A stretch of 64,000 nt of DNA from Streptomyces sp. NBC_01431 (GTDB taxonomy: Bacteria > Actinomycetota > Actinomycetes > Streptomycetales > Streptomycetaceae): positions 3,038,001 to 3,102,000 of the forward strand of contig NZ_CP109496.1 of assembly GCF_036231355.1 (NCBI RefSeq), read 5' to 3'. Of the stretch, positions 55,072 through 63,868 are shown one piece after another. Below the pieces are notes generated by a model that was given only the letters and a program-made list of their open reading frames with translations, did no database searches and had not been told where the DNA came from. The position numbers and the translations under genes are program-made. Position 1 is the first letter of the stretch. The number at the start of each line of letters is the position of its first letter.

Positions 55072-56427
55072 TCAGGTGGCGAGCGGGGCGGGCCGGGCGA
55101 GGGCGGCGAGCGGCAGGTCCAGGCGGACTTCGGTGCCGGCCGCCGCCTGGCCGCGGCCGATGCGGATGCGGGCGCCCACGCCCGCGGCCCGCTCGACCAT
55201 CCCGACCAGGCCGAAGTGACCGGCCCGCTTGAGCTCGTCGAGCGAGGTGCCGGGCGGCAGGCCCCGGCCGTCGTCGTACACGCTGATCCGGAACATCTCG
55301 CCCACCACGCCCGCGGAGACGTCGATCCTGGTGGGGTGGGCGTGGCGGTGGGCGTTCTCCATTGCCTCGGAGGCGACCGTGAGGAGATGGCGGGCGATGG
55401 CGTGCGGGATTAGTTGGACGACCCTCGGCTGGCTGAACTGCCGCAGCTGCAGGGTGCCTGCCGCCCCCGGCTCAAGGGCGTAGAAGGCCGCGGTGATGCC
55501 GGTCCGTTGGCCGAAGTCCCTTACGCGGGCGGCCAGTTCGTCGACCACGTCGACTCCGCTGTCGAGCCCGGACTCGCGGCGCAGGTCGGAGAGGAGCTCG
55601 CGGGACTCGGCCGCGGCTCGACGGGCCGAGCGCGCCACCAGATTGGCCTGCTGCTGGACGGTGCGCGGGTCCATGCGCTCGGCCGAACCGGCCAGGCCTT
55701 CGGCCGCCAGAGCAACCCCGTGCAGCGTCTTGGCGACCGAATCGTGCATCTCGCGGGCCAGTCGCGCGCGTTCCTCCTCGACCGCGTTGGCGACCGCGAG
55801 GCGGGCGCGGGTGTCGGTGAGCGCCTGCGAGGCGAGCCCGAAACGCAGCATCAGGCCGCGCAGGGTCACACCGATGGCTCCGGCGACGACGCAGAATCCC
55901 GGCAGGAGCAAGGACGCGGCGACCGTCTGGTGATGCACGCGCTGCGCCGAGTGGGCGAGAACCAGGACGACGCACTGCACCGCGGTGAAGATGCCGGCGC
56001 CGCGCCAGCCGTAGACCAGTCCCGCCAGGAGCGGGGTGCAGACGACCACATATCCGAGGGTGGACTCCTCTGTCGCGGTGAACAGGAGCAGCGCCCCGAA
56101 GACCGTGTCGGCCCCGAGGAGCGTGGGGTGGCGCAGCAGCAGCGGGCCGAACCGCTCCCAGTCGCGGTAGAGGGCGTAGGACCCCATGAACGTTACGAGT
56201 ACCGCACCCGCCACCAGCCAACGGGCGGGCCCAGTGGCCGAGTTGGCCAGTGCGAACGGCGTGCCGAGGGCGATCATCGCGAGCCGGAAGAGGAACACTT
56301 GGCGGCACAGCGCCTGGAGCGCGTTGATCTGGAGGGTGATCGCGGGCTCGGGAAGGGTCGAGTCGGCGACGTCGGACGCAATCTCCACGACTGGCCCGGT
56401 GAGCCTCGCTCTCAGGGTCGGGAACAC
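55072..56427 (-). CDS. Sensor histidine kinase of the NarX/DesK type
   Basis: 451 residues from a GTG at 56427 with GGGGGAG upstream. An N-terminal membrane domain of five to six helices (about 40-190) has no recognisable extracellular sensor. The HisKA_3 dimerisation region has His228 in ARLAREMHDSVAKTLHGVAL, and the HATPase domain has VASEAMENAHRHAHP (N box), YDDGRGLPP (G1) and GHFGLVGMVERA (G2). It would phosphorylate the response regulator encoded next. Placed between TadC and the regulator, it ties an envelope signal to pilus production. The start is 10 bases after the tadC stop. Confidence 0.93.
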   Translation of the reverse strand: MFPTLRARLTGPVVEIASDVADSTLPEPAITLQINALQALCRQVFLFRLAMIALGTPFALANSATGPARWLVAGAVLVTFMGSYALYRDWERFGPLLLRHPTLLGADTVFGALLLFTATEESTLGYVVVCTPLLAGLVYGWRGAGIFTAVQCVVLVLAHSAQRVHHQTVAASLLLPGFCVVAGAIGVTLRGLMLRFGLASQALTDTRARLAVANAVEEERARLAREMHDSVAKTLHGVALAAEGLAGSAERMDPRTVQQQANLVARSARRAAAESRELLSDLRRESGLDSGVDVVDELAARVRDFGQRTGITAAFYALEPGAAGTLQLRQFSQPRVVQLIPHAIARHLLTVASEAMENAHRHAHPTRIDVSAGVVGEMFRISVYDDGRGLPPGTSLDELKRAGHFGLVGMVERAAGVGARIRIGRGQAAAGTEVRLDLPLAALARPAPLAT

Positions 56428-56437
56428 CCGCTCCCCC

Positions 56438-57325
56438 TCACTTTCCGGTGATTGAGCCGAGGTCGGAACCGGAGCCCAGCAGCATCGCGGACCCCATGAG
56501 GATCATGGTCGCGGGCACCATGAAGGTGGTGACCATGAGGGTTGCCTTCGGCACGGCCCTGGCCGCCTTACGACGGGCGTTCTGGGCGTCGGTGCGGCGC
56601 ATGTCGTTGGCTATCGCGATCAAGGTGTCCACGATCGGCGCTCCGAGTTCCTCGCCCTGCTGGAGCGCGGTGACGAACATGGCGACCTGATCGGAATCGT
56701 TGCGCTGGCGCATCTCGTCGAAAGCCTGACGCCGGCTGACACCCATGTCCATCTGCCGCAGAGTGATGCGGACTTCGTCGGCCCACGGCCCCTCGTACTT
56801 CTCCGCGACCCGCTCCAGCGCCTGCCGGAATCCGAGGCCGGCGGAGACGACGACGGCGAGGACGTCGAGGAAGTCGGGCAGGGTGCGCTCGATGTCGTCC
56901 TTGCGCTTGCGGATCGCGGCCCACAGTCCCACCTCGCTCCAGATGTAGCCGAAGCCGATCATGAGCAGGGCGCCGATCACGCTGCCGCTGCTGAGCATGG
57001 CGAAGGCGCCGAAGCCCCCGAGGGTCGCGTAGACCGCCCGGCGCGCGGCATAACGGTCGATCGTCAGACCGTCGGGGTTACCGGCCATGTCGATCTTGCG
57101 GCGCTTCTCATTGACCCGCTTGGGCCCCATCATGCGCAGCACCAGCGGCGCGTAGCGCATGCCGAGCCGGTCCAGCCCGCTGCCGACCGCGGTGGTGCGC
57201 GACGAACCGACTTCAAGGGCGACGGCCAGGTCGGTGGGGACCTTGGCTTCGGCCCGGTACATCTTGATGCCCTTGAGCGCGCCCAAGAGGCTGAGGCCCA
57301 TGACGAGCCCGAGTAGCAGTCCCAC
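56438..57325 (-). CDS. tadC: TadC-like inner-membrane pilus assembly protein
   Basis: 295 residues, a type II secretion F-domain protein. A cytoplasmic N-terminal part (residues 25-95) leads to two membrane helices, the F domain (ERTLPDFLDVLAVVVSAGLGFRQALERVAEKYEGPWADEVRITLRQMDMGVSRRQAFDEMRQRNDSDQVAMFVTALQQGEELGAPI) and a C-terminal helix (KATLMVTTFMVPATMILMGSAMLL). With TadB it forms the membrane platform driven by CpaF. GTG start; 11 bases downstream of tadB. Confidence 0.92.
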   Translation of the reverse strand: MGLLLGLVMGLSLLGALKGIKMYRAEAKVPTDLAVALEVGSSRTTAVGSGLDRLGMRYAPLVLRMMGPKRVNEKRRKIDMAGNPDGLTIDRYAARRAVYATLGGFGAFAMLSSGSVIGALLMIGFGYIWSEVGLWAAIRKRKDDIERTLPDFLDVLAVVVSAGLGFRQALERVAEKYEGPWADEVRITLRQMDMGVSRRQAFDEMRQRNDSDQVAMFVTALQQGEELGAPIVDTLIAIANDMRRTDAQNARRKAARAVPKATLMVTTFMVPATMILMGSAMLLGSGSDLGSITGK

Positions 57326-57336
57326 GAGAGCCTCCC

Positions 57337-58275
57337 TCAGATGTCGATCTTGGAAATGCGTCGGATCAGGATGAATCCGACCGCGTAGAGCCCGAGCGCG
57401 ATGACGACGGCCATCTGCCCGAGGAAGGAGCCGGTCATCTTGTCCAGGGCTCCCGGTGCGATCTGGTTGACGAGGAGCATCGCGCCGATGCCGATCGCCG
57501 GTACCGCGTACGCCGTCATGTTCACCTGGGACAGCTGGGTGCGCACCTCGCGACGCGTCTCCTTGCGCTCCTCCAACGTCACCGTGAGGTTCCGCAGCGA
57601 GGAGACGACGGTGCCACCCGCACGATTGGAAAGGATCAACGTCGAGACGAGCACGACGAGTTCACGTGACGGCAGGCGCTCGGCGAGCTCACTCAAGGCG
57701 TCGTCCAGGGAACGGCCGACCGCCAGTTGGTCGGCGACGATCCTCAGCTCGTCGCCCGCCGGGGCCTCCAGTTCGTCCGCGGCCATCGCGATCGCGGTCC
57801 GCAGGGCCAGCCCGGCCTGGGTGGCGTTGGCGAGCACGCGGGAGATCTCGGGGAGCTGGTTGATGAACGCCTCTGTGCGCTTGGAGCGCTGCCAGTTGAG
57901 GAACGTGTTCGCCGCCCACAGGCCCGCGAGTCCGGCCAGGGGGCCGAAGAAAGAGGCCAGGATCGATGACGCGATGATCCACAGCCCGACAACACCGGCG
58001 ACCATGTACACGAAGAACTCGCCGACCGTGAGGTCCAGACCGGTCGCCGCGATCTTGCGTTCGATCTTCTTGCCGTACGTGGTCTTGCGCAGCGAGCCGT
58101 CGAGCCGGGCGAACCTGCGGCGCCGACCCGGCATTTGTATCTGGCCGGTGGCCGAAAGCCGGTTGACCAGTGCCTGCTTGTCGGCCGTGCCGGACGCGTA
58201 CACGCGCATGCCGATGACCGCGGCCACGCAGGCGAGGAGCGTGGCACCGATCGTGAGGAGAGCGGGGTTGTCCAT
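57337..58275 (-). CDS. tadB: TadB-like inner-membrane pilus assembly protein
   Basis: 312 residues, F-domain family. Helices at both ends (LLTIGATLLACVAAVIGMRVYA; MAVVIALGLYAVGFILIRRI), a central pair (FFVYMVAGVVGLWIIASSILASFFG), and the F domain (FINQLPEISRVLANATQAGLALRTAIAMAADELEAPAGDELRIVADQLAVGRSLDDALSELAERLPSRELVVLVSTLILSNRAGGTVVSSLRNL). Partner of TadC in the assembly platform. It starts 9 bases after the cpaF stop, in the same operon. Confidence 0.93.
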   Translation of the reverse strand: MDNPALLTIGATLLACVAAVIGMRVYASGTADKQALVNRLSATGQIQMPGRRRRFARLDGSLRKTTYGKKIERKIAATGLDLTVGEFFVYMVAGVVGLWIIASSILASFFGPLAGLAGLWAANTFLNWQRSKRTEAFINQLPEISRVLANATQAGLALRTAIAMAADELEAPAGDELRIVADQLAVGRSLDDALSELAERLPSRELVVLVSTLILSNRAGGTVVSSLRNLTVTLEERKETRREVRTQLSQVNMTAYAVPAIGIGAMLLVNQIAPGALDKMTGSFLGQMAVVIALGLYAVGFILIRRISKIDI

Positions 58276-58284
58276 GGTGGCTGC

Positions 58285-59622
58285 CTACTTGGCCTCTCGG
58301 GTGGCGAGCTGTTCGTCGGTCACGGCGACGCCGAACGCCTGCGGGATGGGTTGGCCCGCCATGTAAAGGCGGTCGGCTATGCGTCGCGGAAGCGGGAAGT
58401 ACTTGAATTCGCCGTAGACCCGGCCGTCCTGCGCCATGGGGCGGGCGACGAAGCGGGCCATGGACGCGATGCGGTAGGCGTCACGGCCGTGCGAGTCGAG
58501 CGCCGCGATCTCGGTGATCCGGCGGGAGCCGTCGGCATGCCGGGTCAGCTGCACGATGACGTCCACCGCCGAGTTGATCTGGTCGTGCAGTGCCTCGAAC
58601 GGAATCTTGATCTCCGACATGGAGGACAGCGTCTGGAGGCGCATCAGGGCGTCCTCGGCACTGTTGGCGTGCACCGTCGCCAGCGAGCCGTCGTGGCCGG
58701 TCGACATCGCCTGGAGCATGTCCAGCGCCTCGCCGCCACGGACCTCACCGACGACGATGCGGTCGGGACGCATACGCAGCGAGTTGCGGACCAGGTCGCG
58801 GATCGTGACGCGACCCTTGCCCTCGACGTTCGCCGGGCGGGACTCAAGGCGGATCACATGGCTCTGCTGGAGCTGGAGCTCGGCCGAGTCCTCGATGGTG
58901 ATGATCCGCTCGCGCTCCGGGATAAGCCCGGACAGGGCGTTGAGCAGGGTGGTCTTCCCGGTGCCGGTGGCTCCGGAGACGATCACGTTGAACTTCGCCT
59001 GTACGAGCCCGGCCAGCAACAGCAGCATGTGCTGGTCCAGCGAACCGAAGTCGATCATTTCTTGCAGCGTGAACGCCCTCGGGAAGCGCCGGATGGTGAG
59101 GGTGGCTCCGGTCAGCGCGAGCGGCGGGATGATCACGTTGACACGTTCACCGGACGGCAGCCGAGCGTCGACCATCGGATTCGACTCGTCCACCCGGCGG
59201 TTGACCGTCGAGACGATGCGCTCGATCGTCTGCATCAGCTGATCGTGCGAAGCGAACCGCATCGGCAACTGCTCCACGCGACCGCGGCGCTCGACGAAGA
59301 TCTGGTCGGGTCCGTTCACCATGATTTCGGTGATGGACGCGTCTTCGAGCAGCGGTTCCAGGACGCCGAGGCCGAGTGCTTCGTCGACCACCCGGCGGAT
59401 CAGCTGGGCGCGTTCGGCGGTGGAGAGGACCGGGCCCTCCCGGCTGATGATGTGGCCGAGGACCCGCTCCAGGCGTGCCCGCCGCTCGGCGGCCGCGAGC
59501 GCGGACATCTCCGCGAGGTCGATCTCCTCCAGGAGCTTGACCCGGTAGGAGGCGACCAGGTGCGCGTCGCCCTCGCTGTCGCGGTTCCCCTCCGGGACTG
59601 TGATGCGCGCCCGCAGGCTCAT
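58285..59622 (-). CDS. cpaF: CpaF/TadA family secretion ATPase
   Basis: 445 residues, the motor ATPase of Tad pilus assembly (in Gram-negatives TadA is bifunctional for extension and retraction). N-terminal helical part with ISREGPVLSTAERAQLIRRVVDEALGLGVLEPLLEDASITEIMVNG, then the ATPase with Walker A SGATGTGKTTLLNALSG, Asp box RIITIEDSAELQL, Walker B region PDRIVVGEVRGGEALDMLQAMSTGHDGSLATVHANSA (with the His box). All catalytic elements are intact. Upstream 57 bases separate it from the TadE-like gene. Confidence 0.95.
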   Translation of the reverse strand: MSLRARITVPEGNRDSEGDAHLVASYRVKLLEEIDLAEMSALAAAERRARLERVLGHIISREGPVLSTAERAQLIRRVVDEALGLGVLEPLLEDASITEIMVNGPDQIFVERRGRVEQLPMRFASHDQLMQTIERIVSTVNRRVDESNPMVDARLPSGERVNVIIPPLALTGATLTIRRFPRAFTLQEMIDFGSLDQHMLLLLAGLVQAKFNVIVSGATGTGKTTLLNALSGLIPERERIITIEDSAELQLQQSHVIRLESRPANVEGKGRVTIRDLVRNSLRMRPDRIVVGEVRGGEALDMLQAMSTGHDGSLATVHANSAEDALMRLQTLSSMSEIKIPFEALHDQINSAVDVIVQLTRHADGSRRITEIAALDSHGRDAYRIASMARFVARPMAQDGRVYGEFKYFPLPRRIADRLYMAGQPIPQAFGVAVTDEQLATREAK

Positions 59623-59679
59623 GGGTCCTGACTCCTCGGTCGATCTGGCGTGACGGTGATACGGGGTGGTGGTTCGCGG

Positions 59680-60060
59680 TCAGGGGCGGTCAACGGGCAT
59701 GGTGGCCGTTTTGTGGACCTTGCCGAGCGACAGTCCGGGCAGTATCGCCGGGATCTCCACGTCGCCGGTCACGGTGACGGTCCCGCCCCAACTGGAGGAC
59801 GAGAAATCCGCCTTGGCGGCGGTCCAGCCACTCATCGCCGCCTTGCCCACCCGGTTGGCGTCGGCGTACGGATTCTGCGCGACCACCCGTGCGGCCGCCC
59901 GCGTTCCCGTACCGGCCTGCTGGGCGACGTAGACCGCTATCCCCAGCTGGATGGCGGCCAGGCCGACGATCAGCAGGAGCGGCAGGAAGCCCAGGTACTC
60001 CAGCGCGCTGGAGCCGCGGTCGCGGCGGGACTTGGAGAGATGGCTCTTCAATCGCCTCAT
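59680..60060 (-). CDS. TadE-like minor pilin
   Basis: 126 residues. Basic leader MRRLKSHLSKSRRDRG, cleavage motif G|SSALEYLG, hydrophobic helix FLPLLLIVGLAAIQLGIAVYVAQQAG, then a small outer domain (ARVVAQNPYADANRVGKAAMSGW, GTVTVTGDVEIPAIL) typical of TadE. Predicted substrate of the prepilin peptidase at 46214. Its ATG overlaps the stop of the preceding minor-pilin gene (ATGA), so both are made together. Confidence 0.88.
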   Translation of the reverse strand: MRRLKSHLSKSRRDRGSSALEYLGFLPLLLIVGLAAIQLGIAVYVAQQAGTGTRAAARVVAQNPYADANRVGKAAMSGWTAAKADFSSSSWGGTVTVTGDVEIPAILPGLSLGKVHKTATMPVDRP

Positions 60061-60485
60061 CCGTTGGCCTCCTTCGCCGCGGACGCGTGCGCCTCCACCG
60101 GGAAGAACCAGTTCAGCGTTCCGGGGAAGAGCACGGGAACCTTGAGACGGACGTCGACCGTGTCGAGGTCGGTCTGTACGCCGGTGTCGATGGAGGGGCA
60201 GTCGATCCGGGCTTCGCTGTCCCAGGCGGCCGGCAGGTTCTTCCGCCCCGCCTTGTCGCACTCCTCGCCCCTGGTCCAGCCGTCCGTGACGGCGTACGCC
60301 CGCGCCGCCTCGTCCGCCGAGTTCCCGGCCAGCGAGAACGTGTAGCCGATCAGCACCATCTGCCAGATCGCGATCAGAGTCACGATGATGATCGGCAGCA
60401 TCCCCGTGAACTCGATGGTTATCTGGCCGCGGTCCGGCTCGCGCACTCGCCGCATACGGTCCTCACAAAGCCGTGCGATCCGCAT
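60057..60485 (-). CDS. TadE/TadF-like minor pilin
   Basis: 142 residues from ATG 60485, GGGGGAGG upstream. Leader MRIARLCEDRMRRVREPDRG, cleavage motif G|QITIEFTG with Phe at +6, helix MLPIIIVTLIAIWQMVLIGYTF, then an outer domain with two cysteines (EECDKAG, RIDCPS) that could form a disulfide. Coupled by stop/start overlap to the next TadE-like gene. Frames extending to 60599 add only antisense-like sequence and overlap the CpaE gene. Confidence 0.87.
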   Translation of the reverse strand: MRIARLCEDRMRRVREPDRGQITIEFTGMLPIIIVTLIAIWQMVLIGYTFSLAGNSADEAARAYAVTDGWTRGEECDKAGRKNLPAAWDSEARIDCPSIDTGVQTDLDTVDVRLKVPVLFPGTLNWFFPVEAHASAAKEANG

Positions 60486-60489
60486 GGCA

Positions 60490-61776
60490 TCAGTCCTCCC
60501 CCTGAGACGATTCGCCGGGACCGGGGCGTCGGCGGCGAAATCCCGCCGCGCCTCGGTCGCCGCCTCGCGACTTCCCCGGACGGGCGCCACCTGCGGCACC
60601 GTCCGGGCCCTTCACCAACCCGAGTTCGCCGGCCAGGCCCCAAAGGGCCTGCTTCACGGTGGACTTGGCGTCGAGGTCCTGCATCTGGCCGGCGTCCACG
60701 ACCGGCTGGAGCTCCTTGAAGTTGGCGGGCACGGCGGTCCGCGTGACCCTCGTGCCGGTGATCTTCTGGATCAGGGCCGGCTGGATCTCGGTACTGCGGT
60801 TGAACTTGTTGACCACAGTGGTGGTCTCCTCGGCCTTACGGATCTGGAGCCGGTCCCACATCCGTACGATCCGCTTGGCCGCGCGCACCGCGATGACGTC
60901 GGGAGTCGTGACGAGCAGCGCGATGTCCGCCATCTCCACGGCCGCCGCGTTGGCGCCGTTCATCTGGGTGCCGCAGTCGATGATCACGACCTCGTGGCGG
61001 TTGCGCAGACCGGAGACGATCTGGCGAGCCGCACGGTCGCTGACCTCTTCGGCCCGCTCGCCCTCGCCCGGGGCGAGGAGCAGGGCGATGCCGCTCTGGT
61101 GGTTGAAGACCGCGTCCTGGAGCACCCGCGGCGAGATGTCCGCGATCGCTGCGAGGTCGACGATCGAGCGGCGGAACTGTACGTCCAGGTAGGACGCGAT
61201 GTCCCCGGCCTGGAGGTCCATGTCCACCAGCGCCACGTTGCGCCCCGAAGCCCGTGCGGCGAGCGCGAGTTGGACGGCCGTGACCGTGGTGCCGACGCCG
61301 CCCTTCGCGCCGGTGACCGTCACGACGGTGCCGCCGGGGCCGGTGAAGACGTCTCCGCCGGAACCCAGGTGCCGGCGCACGCCCACCGACCACGCGGCCG
61401 CCGCCTGAACCCGGCTGGCCAGCTCCTCGTAGCCGAGGGGCAACGCGACGAGACCACGCGCACCCGAATCCATCGCGGCCGAGAACAGCGCGGGGCTGAT
61501 GTCCGCCGTGATCAGTACGACACCCACCGCCGGGAAGCGGAGGGCCACCTCCCGGATCAGCTCCAGGGCCGGCACGGGGCCGATCCGCTCGTGGACGAGC
61601 ACCACCTCGGGCAGCTCGTCGAGCGACTCGCCCGCGAGTCGCGCGAGGGTGTCCAGGAGCTGGGTGGAGTCGCCGACCGGTGCGGCGGGCTCGGCGTCCG
61701 GCAGTTGACTGAGCAGGGTCACCACCGACCGGGCCGCGTCGGTATCACCGACCGCCGGGAGGATTCTCGTGGTCAT
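60490..61776 (-). CDS. CpaE/TadZ-like AAA ATPase (pilus localisation)
   Basis: 428 residues from ATG 61776 (GAGGTTTGG upstream). The N-terminal 130 residues are a receiver-like domain without a clear phospho-Asp site (VVLVHERIGPVPALELIREVALRFPAVGVVLITADISPALFSAAMDSGARGLVALPLGYEEL). The MinD/ParA-type ATPase follows with VTVTGAKGGVGTTVTAVQLALAA, VALVDMDLQAGDIASYLD and VVIIDCGTQMN. In Caulobacter and Aggregatibacter such proteins place the pilus machine. The tail is Gly/Arg-rich. It ends 4 bases before the next start. Confidence 0.92.
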   Translation of the reverse strand: MTTRILPAVGDTDAARSVVTLLSQLPDAEPAAPVGDSTQLLDTLARLAGESLDELPEVVLVHERIGPVPALELIREVALRFPAVGVVLITADISPALFSAAMDSGARGLVALPLGYEELASRVQAAAAWSVGVRRHLGSGGDVFTGPGGTVVTVTGAKGGVGTTVTAVQLALAARASGRNVALVDMDLQAGDIASYLDVQFRRSIVDLAAIADISPRVLQDAVFNHQSGIALLLAPGEGERAEEVSDRAARQIVSGLRNRHEVVIIDCGTQMNGANAAAVEMADIALLVTTPDVIAVRAAKRIVRMWDRLQIRKAEETTTVVNKFNRSTEIQPALIQKITGTRVTRTAVPANFKELQPVVDAGQMQDLDAKSTVKQALWGLAGELGLVKGPDGAAGGARPGKSRGGDRGAAGFRRRRPGPGESSQGED

Positions 61777-61783
61777 CCAAACC

Positions 61784-62491
61784 TCACTGGTCCTTGTCGA
61801 GGCGGTACGTGCGATCGCTCGGCGGGATGGTGGTGTCACTGCCGGGGGCGACCAGGGCGAGCCGCACGTGCTGGGCGAACGACTCGGCGTAGGCGACGCG
61901 CTGGGCGTCGAGGCTCTTGAGGGCGAAAGTGATCGGAACGGACTGGCCGGAAGCCTGACTCTTGTCGTCCCTGTTCGGGTCCAGCGCGGTGATCTTGCCG
62001 ATGTCGAGCACCCGGGCATTGGACACAATGATCTTGGACGTGGGGGCGTCGCCCTGCTTCAGACCCGCGAACGTGGCGAAGATGTTCACGGTGGAGCCCG
62101 GCGTGATCTTGCCGGCCACGCCGGTCGCGGCGTCCACCAGGATCGCGATCTCCTGCTCGCCCGGCTTGAGTTCGGGCTGCTTGACGATCATGTCCGTCTG
62201 CAGCAGCGAGCCCGCGCGAAGCTGAGTGATCGCGACCTTGCCGTCCACCGTCGAAATGTCCGTGACCGCATTCGGCGACAGCCAGCGCTTCGGCATGGAA
62301 GTCTTGACGAATTTAGCGGCATCGAGCGTGGTATAGGGCTGGATGTCGTCCTTCACTCGATAAGCCGTGACTTCCGGCCCGACCTTCGAGTTCGCATCAC
62401 TGATCACCGAGAGCACCCCGGCGAAGGCGCCAAAAGCGCAAAGAACGGAGACAAGCAGCAATATGACGCCGCGGCGCTGACGGGAATTCAT
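61784..62491 (-). CDS. CpaB/RcpC-like SAF-domain pilus assembly protein
   Basis: 235 residues. One N-terminal membrane anchor (RRGVILLLVSVLCAFGAFAGVLSVI), then an SAF domain (VTAYRVKDDIQPYTTLDAAKFVKTSMPKRWLSPNA, ITQLRAGSLLQTDMIV) and an RcpC-type region (LVDAATGVAGKITPGSTVNIFATFAG, ITFALKSLDAQRVAYAESFAQHVRLALVAPGSD). Gram-negative homologues align the secretin; here, without an outer membrane, it may contact the wall. Ends 7 bases before cpaE starts. Confidence 0.9.
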   Translation of the reverse strand: MNSRQRRGVILLLVSVLCAFGAFAGVLSVISDANSKVGPEVTAYRVKDDIQPYTTLDAAKFVKTSMPKRWLSPNAVTDISTVDGKVAITQLRAGSLLQTDMIVKQPELKPGEQEIAILVDAATGVAGKITPGSTVNIFATFAGLKQGDAPTSKIIVSNARVLDIGKITALDPNRDDKSQASGQSVPITFALKSLDAQRVAYAESFAQHVRLALVAPGSDTTIPPSDRTYRLDKDQ

Positions 62492-62561
62492 GAACCGTAC
62501 AACCTCGTTAGGTGGCGTGGGGACGTGGGCAGAGCGGCCAAGTGCGGCCGCGGAGAGGCGT

Positions 62562-63464
62562 TCAGCCTCGGTGGCGAGCGCGGGTTCCCTGGCTCAGGAC
62601 ACCTGAGCCACCCGTTTGGTTCTCCTGAACAGGGGTGGATCCCGTGGAGGCCGACGGGAGGGGAGAGTTGCAGAAGCCGCAGCGATCACCGATCAGCTCC
62701 ATGCCGCACCAGTGGCACTGAACGCGCCAGGCGGACGCCACCAGTTGATGGATGACGTTGGCGTCCGGCAGGTACGAGGCGAACTCGACCAGCTTGGCGG
62801 TGCCCCACCAGTGCGCCGAGTCGGCGGGCAGCGGGGCCTCGTGGACGGCCTGCACCTGCCAGCTGGGGGCCAGCGTGGCGGTGACCCAGTCGGTCTGCAG
62901 CTGTCCGTTGGCGACCAGGAGGTGGCTGGCGAATTCCGGCCCCTTCAACTGCCCCGCACCGATCTTGACCAGCTGCGGCTCGGGATGGGCCAGCACGCCG
63001 AACTGGGTGCCGGGCAGCCAGGACTTGGCATGCGACTTGAGCGAGACGGGCACCCGGTCGAGCTTGGTGACCGAGTTGAGGACGGCGCCCGCGTGGATGT
63101 AGTGCGGCAAGAGCCGGGCCGCCGAGGCGATCACGCCGGGGCTGAAGCCGCCGAGCGTGAGCTGGCGCAACTGCAGGGCGAGGATGGCGGTGCCGAGCGG
63201 CGGCAGCGACGATTTGAACAGCACGATCCGATCGCTTTCGAGTACGGATCTGACCATGTGCAGGCGCTGTTCGTGGGCCGGCGCGATCGAGGCCGGGTAG
63301 ACAGCGATCAGATGGCCGTGCTGTTCGAGGAGGGAATGCATCTCGAACAGCGCGGAGTCGAGCGGCTGGGCGGCGGGCGACTGAAGCAGCGCCGCCGGTG
63401 GTGTCCGCTGATCCGCCGGAGCCAACACCAAGTCAGGGCTGGTCACAGCGATTGCCGTTGGCAC
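62562..63464 (-). CDS. Unknown protein with C-terminal zinc ribbon, first gene of the pilus operon
   Basis: 300 residues from a GTG at 63464 (GGGGGAG upstream). No signal peptide. The bulk is an alpha/beta domain (HLIAVYPASIAPAHEQRLHMVRSVLESDRIVLFKSSLPPLGTAILALQLRQL, YIHAGAVLNSVTKLDRVPVSLKSHAKSWLPGTQFGVL). Near the end WRVQCHWCGMELIGDRCGFCNSPLP has two CxxC pairs able to bind zinc. I know similar proteins next to cpaB in Streptomyces but no named family. Likely a cytoplasmic accessory of the Tad machine; the first of eight minus-strand pilus genes running to 56438. Confidence 0.82.
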   Translation of the reverse strand: MPTAIAVTSPDLVLAPADQRTPPAALLQSPAAQPLDSALFEMHSLLEQHGHLIAVYPASIAPAHEQRLHMVRSVLESDRIVLFKSSLPPLGTAILALQLRQLTLGGFSPGVIASAARLLPHYIHAGAVLNSVTKLDRVPVSLKSHAKSWLPGTQFGVLAHPEPQLVKIGAGQLKGPEFASHLLVANGQLQTDWVTATLAPSWQVQAVHEAPLPADSAHWWGTAKLVEFASYLPDANVIHQLVASAWRVQCHWCGMELIGDRCGFCNSPLPSASTGSTPVQENQTGGSGVLSQGTRARHRG

Positions 63465-63868
63465 GTCCTACTCCCCCGTTCACTCACGCGTCCACAGCCG
63501 CGCTCCCCGTCGTCGCGAATTCCGCCGCGACCGCGAATGACCTCTGCTTTCTCCTCTCACGTGGCACTTTATCCACGACTTACGCCACAGAGAACCGCCC
63601 GCCCGTCCCTGTTGGTATCCGTATAAGGCGCATCTCCTTATATACAGGGGCGATTCGGTCGCAAAGATCATGTACGGCCCGCTGAGCCGAGACCCGAATG
63701 AAACGTGAACGGGCAACCAGTTCGGTCCGATCCAGCGCCCGACCGGATGGGCCCGGCTTTGGGCCCGGGGGCCCATGTACCTCATGGATCACACCGATAC
63801 CGTGCGGACCGGACGGGTGCCACGAGGTGCCTCCGAGGTACGACGACGCACAGTTGGGGGCAGGGACC
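63465..63868. promoter_or_regulatory. Divergent promoter region between the pilus operon and the right-edge gene
   Basis: 404 bases without a gene. Contains an AT-rich inverted repeat ATAAGG-N7-CCTTAT at 63623-63641 and three GGGCCC palindromes at 63749, 63761 and 63769. The first half, close to the minus-strand GTG, should hold the pilus operon promoter. Confidence 0.55.
63749..63774. promoter_or_regulatory. Cluster of three GGGCCC palindromes upstream of the pilus operon
   Basis: GGGCCC at 63749-63754, 63761-63766 and 63769-63774, the last two as TTTGGGCCC and GGGCCCAT. Same motif as at 53769-53846, 46978-47012 and 51352. Confidence 0.55.
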
